From Candidatus Nomurabacteria bacterium (lineage in GTDB: Bacteria; Patescibacteriota; Minisyncoccia; Phycocordibacterales; UBA9973), in assembly GCA_023267415.1 (NCBI GenBank), contig JAHFNM010000019.1, positions 1 to 14,360 on the forward strand: a stretch of DNA of 14,360 bases, given 5' to 3'. The notes under the pieces are model-generated. The model ran no database searches and was not told where the DNA came from. It was given only the letters and a program-made list of their open reading frames with translations. Every line of letters begins with the position of its first letter. The first letter of the stretch is position 1. Below are positions 11,012 through 14,360 of the stretch, piece by piece. The translations under genes and the position numbers were made by a program.

Positions 11012-12220
11012 TCAACGTGTTCGCTTGGCATAGCTTCGAATGACTTCACTGTAGACTGCTTCCCATTCTTTTGCAATGCTTTCCGCGGAAAATTGTTTTG
11101 CGAATGCAATTCCGCCATCACTGAGTCTTTTATGCAGAACTTCATCTTTGAGTACGGCGATTATTTCTCTTGCGAGGCTTTCAGGATCGTTTGGCTTCGC
11201 GAGTCTTCCATTCTGGTCGTTGATGTGTTCCCTTAGGCCCGGAGTATCCACTCCAACCATAGGTAATCCGTATGCCATAGCTTCCAACATGGTCATGCTT
11301 TGCGCCTCTGAAGTGCTTGCCGTCGCACAAACATCGGCTGCCGCATAGAGCTTGCCGAGCTCCGGTTTGGAAAGCACTCCGAGATACCGAATGTTATTTT
11401 CGATGCCGAGGTGCATCGCAAGATCTTCAAGCTCATTTTTTATCAGACCATTGCCCGCAAGGACAAGGATGATGTCGGGTATCGTTTTCTTTATCACTGC
11501 GATGGAGGCCAGTAGAACGTCAATATTTTTTTCTCTTGCAAATCGGCCTGCGTACATAATGGTTGGACCAGAGAAACCGAATTCTTCCCGAAGAGCTATT
11601 CGTTCTTCTTTGGAAACTAGACCGGGAAGAACAACCGGATTCGATAGTATGCGGGCATTCATTTTTCCAGGCGCCATATCGAAGCCGATCTCCATCATTT
11701 GGTCGAGGATCTGCTGCGACGGAGCGGTGACGAGTTCACAGCGCTCATAATACCAATTCATGTATTTTAGTATCAAAAGATCGAGCCATGAAAAATGCAC
11801 CGGACTGTATTTGAGGAATTCTTTTAACGAGGTATGATTTGTGCCGATAACAGGTTTTCTAAGAATACGTGCGGCAAAAAGCGCTTCCAGTCCCACTCCA
11901 AAGAAAAGCTGGGTATGGATAACGTCAGGCTTCGACCGAAAGATCTTGAAGGCGCGCAAACCAATAGGAATGACAAGTCTGCCTTGTCCTGTCCCCGTTC
12001 GATATGGAAAGGAAAAAAAGCGGATCACTCGTATTTTCTGTCCAAGCTCGATCTCCTTGACTGGAACCCCTACCATCGCATAATCGGCTTTGGAATATTT
12101 TGGCACATAGAAATCTACATAATGACCACGTTTGGCCAGCTCTTGCGCCAATGCGATTACAGAATCTGAAATACCCGAAAGCTCGGGGTAGAAATTGTCT
12201 GAGAATAGTGCGATGCGCAT
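11012..12220 (-). CDS. Family 4 glycosyltransferase (GT-B, diacylglycerol-glucosyltransferase-like)
   Basis: The 402-residue protein has two Rossmann-like domains. The N-terminal acceptor domain begins MRIALFSDNFYPELSGI and contains DVIHTQLFFGVGLEA (99-113) and the family-typical GTNHTSLKEF (126-135). The C-terminal donor domain has YAGRFAREKNID (223-234), the E-x7-E pair Glu305/Glu313 in TSEAQSMTMLEAMAYGLP, and GxPGLREHI. The pattern is nearest to GT4 enzymes that glycosylate diacylglycerol or phosphatidylinositol, so a lipid acceptor is plausible. The gene starts 15 bases after the DedA stop and couples to GT2. TGA is used as the stop codon, which argues for the standard genetic code. Confidence 0.93.
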   Translation of the reverse strand: MRIALFSDNFYPELSGISDSVIALAQELAKRGHYVDFYVPKYSKADYAMVGVPVKEIELGQKIRVIRFFSFPYRTGTGQGRLVIPIGLRAFKIFRSKPDVIHTQLFFGVGLEALFAARILRKPVIGTNHTSLKEFLKYSPVHFSWLDLLILKYMNWYYERCELVTAPSQQILDQMMEIGFDMAPGKMNARILSNPVVLPGLVSKEERIALREEFGFSGPTIMYAGRFAREKNIDVLLASIAVIKKTIPDIILVLAGNGLIKNELEDLAMHLGIENNIRYLGVLSKPELGKLYAAADVCATASTSEAQSMTMLEAMAYGLPMVGVDTPGLREHINDQNGRLAKPNDPESLAREIIAVLKDEVLHKRLSDGGIAFAKQFSAESIAKEWEAVYSEVIRSYAKRTR

Positions 12221-12235
12221 GGCCCGATCAGTATA

Positions 12236-12838
12236 TTACTCAATGATTTTTTTGGCGAATTTTTCCGAAAGCTTCTTTCCGAAATACAATACTACTAGAA
12301 AAAGTATGATAAAAATAACTGCCAACAACCCTCCCGCGTTGACATAGTGAGCGATCCGATCGTATGCAGCACCAAAATAATATCCTACTATCAAATAAAA
12401 ACCGGAACTTACGACTGTGATAATCAAGCTCCATTTTATGTACTTTTTCAGATTCATTCTTATGAAGCCTACAATGATGAGTCCCGGTGTAGCCAGTAAC
12501 GGCACCAGTTTTATCACAAAGAGCGATTTTACAGCATGCTTTTGGATCAGCTCTTCAAGATAGAGGATTTTTTTCGCATCCAATCCAAAATATCGCCCAT
12601 AGGTATCGATGAATTTTCCCCTGCCCCAATATCCAAGAGCGTAATAGGCAATATCCGGAATTAGATTGCCAAAGATAGAGAGAATTGCCACTATCCAAAG
12701 ATTGAAAAAGTCTATGCCTGCAAGAAAGGCGCCGGCAGCTGTGACAACAGGACCTTCGATCAACATGGCTGCGAACAGAAGCAGGTAGCCGTTTTGAGAG
12801 ATCCAATGCACTGTTCCTTGTAGGTTTAAAAAATGCAT
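12236..12838 (-). CDS. DedA-family (VTT-domain) membrane protein
   Basis: The 200-residue protein has the DedA pattern: LLFAAMLIEGPVVTAAGAFLAG (20-41), GNLIPDIAYYALGYWGRGKF (57-76) and a re-entrant region FVIKLVPLLATPGLIIVGFIRM (107-128), then two or three helices. DedA/VTT proteins include undecaprenyl-phosphate and phospholipid transporters. Differences from the common form are Lys-Leu-Val-Pro where Arg-Phe-x-Pro is usual, and loss of the usual PGE. Its place between methyltransferase and glycosyltransferases fits a lipid-carrier or glycolipid transport role. The gap to the methyltransferase stop is 32 bases. Confidence 0.87.
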   Translation of the reverse strand: MHFLNLQGTVHWISQNGYLLLFAAMLIEGPVVTAAGAFLAGIDFFNLWIVAILSIFGNLIPDIAYYALGYWGRGKFIDTYGRYFGLDAKKILYLEELIQKHAVKSLFVIKLVPLLATPGLIIVGFIRMNLKKYIKWSLIITVVSSGFYLIVGYYFGAAYDRIAHYVNAGGLLAVIFIILFLVVLYFGKKLSEKFAKKIIE

Positions 12839-12870
12839 TTGACGTGGTTATTGGTGGGCGATAAAAATAT

Positions 12871-13668
12871 CTATTTCTTTGCTTCAAGCATTAGAAAGAG
12901 CGGGATCTCTTTGCGGGCGAGATCTTCAGCTTTTTGACGCGGGCCTTTTTGACTCGCCTTGTGCGAGATCCATTCTTCAAGGCGGGTCACAGCGAGATTA
13001 TTCTTTGAGAGTGCTTTGAAAAAATCCTGCAGACTTCGATGATACGAAATCGTGGCCTCGCTCGCCTTCTGCCCCGGATGCATGACTATTTTGTCTGTAG
13101 TCAGAGAAAGATATCCGTCGATGCGGCGGTATTGCTTGCCGTCCTTAGGATCAAAGCCCCAGCTGGAACGCTTTGGGATGCGGAATGCAGGGTGGTTCAT
13201 GACAAGGAGGAGTCGGCCACCGGGCGCGAGCACTCGTCGCGCCTCTTTGAACGTCTCATCCATCTCTTTGATGTTTTGGATGGCCAGGACGATCACGACA
13301 GCATCGAAGGAATTGTCTTTCAAAAAGCCAAGCTTATGCGAAGGTGCGACGGAGTAGGAAATTTTTGGCGAATGCTTCTTTGCCTGCTCGATGAGCTCAC
13401 TTGAAATATCGGCTGCGGTCACTGCAGCGCCGGCAGCAGCGAATTTGCGCGAGAAAAATCCCTGCCCGCAGGCAAGATCCAAGATTTTTGTTCCGCTTTT
13501 TATATTAAGCAAACGAAGAAGGTTGGGCGCGATAACCTTTTCCTGATAGCTGTCCTTGTTGGTCTCAAGATAATTATCGTACCAATCAGCCACTCCTCCC
13601 CAGGAGGTCTTCTCACTGTTTTTGTTTTGAGGTTTCGGTGAAGGGTTCTTTTTGCTGTCTTTATTCAT
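12871..13668 (-). CDS. Class I SAM-dependent methyltransferase
   Basis: The 265-residue product has a Lys/Ser/Pro-rich N-terminus (1-22) and WGGVADWYDNYLE (23-35), common in UbiE/Methyltransf_11 proteins. The SAM site follows: motif I ILDLACGQGFF (62-72), acidic Asp87 in AADISSELIEQA, FDAVVIVLAIQNI (motif II) and LAPGGRLLLVMNHPAF (motif III). The substrate is unknown; a small molecule or lipid is more likely than DNA. The ATG at 13668 is preferred to 13725 because the upstream extension would run through a terminator hairpin and promoter. It is the first gene of the methyltransferase-DedA-GT4-GT2-PAP2_C cluster. Confidence 0.9.
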   Translation of the reverse strand: MNKDSKKNPSPKPQNKNSEKTSWGGVADWYDNYLETNKDSYQEKVIAPNLLRLLNIKSGTKILDLACGQGFFSRKFAAAGAAVTAADISSELIEQAKKHSPKISYSVAPSHKLGFLKDNSFDAVVIVLAIQNIKEMDETFKEARRVLAPGGRLLLVMNHPAFRIPKRSSWGFDPKDGKQYRRIDGYLSLTTDKIVMHPGQKASEATISYHRSLQDFFKALSKNNLAVTRLEEWISHKASQKGPRQKAEDLARKEIPLFLMLEAKK

Positions 13669-13676
13669 ATAGGTAC

Positions 13677-13704
13677 AGTATCCACTATTTTTTGAGTAAA
13701 ACAA
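13677..13704 (-). promoter_or_regulatory. Probable promoter of the methyltransferase-led cluster
   Basis: On the minus strand TTGTTT (13704-13699), a 16-base spacer ending in TG, and GATACT (13682-13677). Transcription would start about two bases before the ATG at 13668, again nearly leaderless. Match quality is moderate. Confidence 0.4.
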
Positions 13705-13727
13705 ATGGCCTCGCGTGGAGGCCATTT
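13703..13727 (-). terminator. Hairpin terminator after the small membrane protein
   Basis: AAATGGCCTC (13703-13712) pairs perfectly with GAGGCCATTT (13718-13727) around GCGTG. On the minus strand it is followed by TGTTTTACTC. It lies about 30 bases after the stop of the lmo0937-like gene and separates it from the methyltransferase. Confidence 0.8.
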
Positions 13728-13754
13728 ATGCAATGTGTGTGATGGGCAGCTGGA

Positions 13755-13910
13755 CTAATCCATGCTTCCGCGGCGAATGAAGCCGAGCAGCAATGCGATA
13801 ATCGCCAGCACAAGCAAAATGTGAATGATGCTTCCTGCCTCGTAGACAAAGGCCCCAAATACCCAGCCAAGAAGTAGGATCACTGCGATAACATACAAAA
13901 TCGATCTCAT
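13755..13910 (-). CDS. lmo0937-like small membrane protein (51 residues)
   Basis: Translation from the ATG at 13910 gives MRSILYVIAVILLLGWVFG, a short loop (AFVYEAGS) and a second helix IIHILLVLAIIALLLGF, ending IRRGSMD. Two helices with the A-G-x-I-I/H-I-L-L-V-x-A-I spacing match the lmo0937 / DUF5670 family of tiny bacterial membrane proteins, whose function is not known. It has its own promoter (13935-13963) and terminator, so it is a single-gene unit. The family match is from memory of the pattern. Confidence 0.82.
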   Translation of the reverse strand: MRSILYVIAVILLLGWVFGAFVYEAGSIIHILLVLAIIALLLGFIRRGSMD

Positions 13911-13934
13911 AAGGTTCTTTTTTTAGTTAAGAGA

Positions 13935-13963
13935 ACAATACAACTGAGCTGACACAAAGTCAA
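13935..13963 (-). promoter_or_regulatory. Promoter of the lmo0937-like gene
   Basis: On the minus strand TTGACT (13963-13958), a 17-base spacer and TATTGT (13940-13935). The expected start near 13928 leaves a leader of about 18 bases without a Shine-Dalgarno sequence. Confidence 0.6.
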
Positions 13964-13969
13964 ACAGCG

Positions 13970-14360
13970 CTAGGGAAAAATGCTGACCAGTTCGGTCGAG
14001 TGATAGAATGTGCTGCCGAGGTCGCCGTACGAATAGACCATACCTCCCGTCGTGATTGGCGCGCCACCAGCCTGCGGATTTGCATTTGGGTGTGAGGCCT
14101 GAAAACCGAGATTAAACAGCGTCACGACTGCCTCAGGCTTCTGTGTGATGTCAAAGCCGGCATTCTTCCACTGCGATTCAATTTCCTTGATAAAGAGTGC
14201 CGTATATAGATACTGGTAATAGTGATTTTTTGGATCGGTGAGTCTGTTGTACAGCTCTGTGTCGTGATCGACACCGGCTGGGTATGCGATAAGCGCGCTC
14301 ATTCCTTCACCCGGATAGAACGGCGAGGTTGGATCATTCGCATATTTTTCAATATCGTTT
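13970..14360 (-). CDS. C-terminal part of a possible lysozyme-like (DUF1402-type) protein, partial
   Basis: The frame is open from the right edge without a stop (129 visible codons plus stop), so the true start lies outside the window; the ATG at 14302 is internal (GEGMSALIAYP). Visible features are ELYNRLTDPKNHYYQYLYTALFIKEIESQW, then AGFDITQKPEAVVTLFNLGF and GGMVYSYGDLGSTFYHS. The helix-rich N-half and VTLFNLGF resemble the end of lysozyme-like DUF1402 proteins (ATLYNLG). If so it would act on peptidoglycan outside the membrane. This is a tentative match on a fragment; a catalytic Glu would be in the missing part. Confidence 0.6.
   Translation of the reverse strand, partial: NDIEKYANDPTSPFYPGEGMSALIAYPAGVDHDTELYNRLTDPKNHYYQYLYTALFIKEIESQWKNAGFDITQKPEAVVTLFNLGFQASHPNANPQAGGAPITTGGMVYSYGDLGSTFYHSTELVSIFP

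Noticed and set aside
10622..11236. Open frame of 204 codons on the plus strand across the two glycosyltransferase genes
   Set aside because: It is antisense to two genes with intact GT2 and GT4 motifs, and the product is Cys/Phe-rich without family features.

Overview
The window looks like chromosomal DNA of a small-genome bacterium, most likely a member of the Candidate Phyla Radiation (Patescibacteria, Paceibacteria/Parcubacteria-like). This is inferred from gene style: short, tightly packed genes; a compact LexA with a small partner gene; YgjP-like, EVE and lmo0937-type proteins; weak or absent Shine-Dalgarno sequences; and very short leaders behind extended -10 promoters. TGA acts as a stop (end of the GT4 gene), so the code is standard, not the Gracilibacteria/Absconditabacteria code. 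No rRNA, tRNA, CRISPR array, transposase or integrase was seen.

Layout. 1-99 is the tail of a gene entering from the left, followed by a cluster of inverted repeats (101-193) and a small secreted protein (252-659). A minus-strand operon (710-2353) encodes an EVE-domain protein, a PAP2-type membrane phosphatase and a YgjP-like metallopeptidase; its leader can form two competing hairpins, one of which hides the first start codon. Divergent from it is a small secreted protein with YD-like motifs (2568-3050), then an RluB/RluF-type pseudouridine synthase (3163-3939). Convergent to that is an AT-rich gene for a TIR/deoxyribosyltransferase-like protein with a probable C-terminal winged helix (3951-4643), the best candidate for an accessory or defence gene. 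Upstream of it on the same strand are a half-size ABC exporter (4703-6445) and a DinB-fold protein (6452-6943).

The middle holds an unknown 124-residue protein (7074-7448) and the lexA operon (a 64-residue protein followed by lexA, 8335-7502). Its promoter carries a 20-bp palindrome matching the Gram-positive-type SOS box GAAC-N4-GTTC, placed between the -35 and -10 hexamers. A two-pass membrane protein of unknown function (8562-9575) diverges from it.

The right part is a minus-strand cluster running from 13668 down to 9622: SAM methyltransferase, DedA-family membrane protein, GT4 and GT2 glycosyltransferases, and a sphingomyelin-synthase-type PAP2_C protein. Together these suggest modification or transport of a membrane glycolipid or lipid-linked sugar, an inference from gene content. 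Upstream are a 51-residue lmo0937-type membrane protein and, at the right edge, the C-terminal part of a possible lysozyme-like DUF1402-type protein. Convergent units are mostly separated by strong hairpin terminators. No gap without a gene exceeds about 215 bases.
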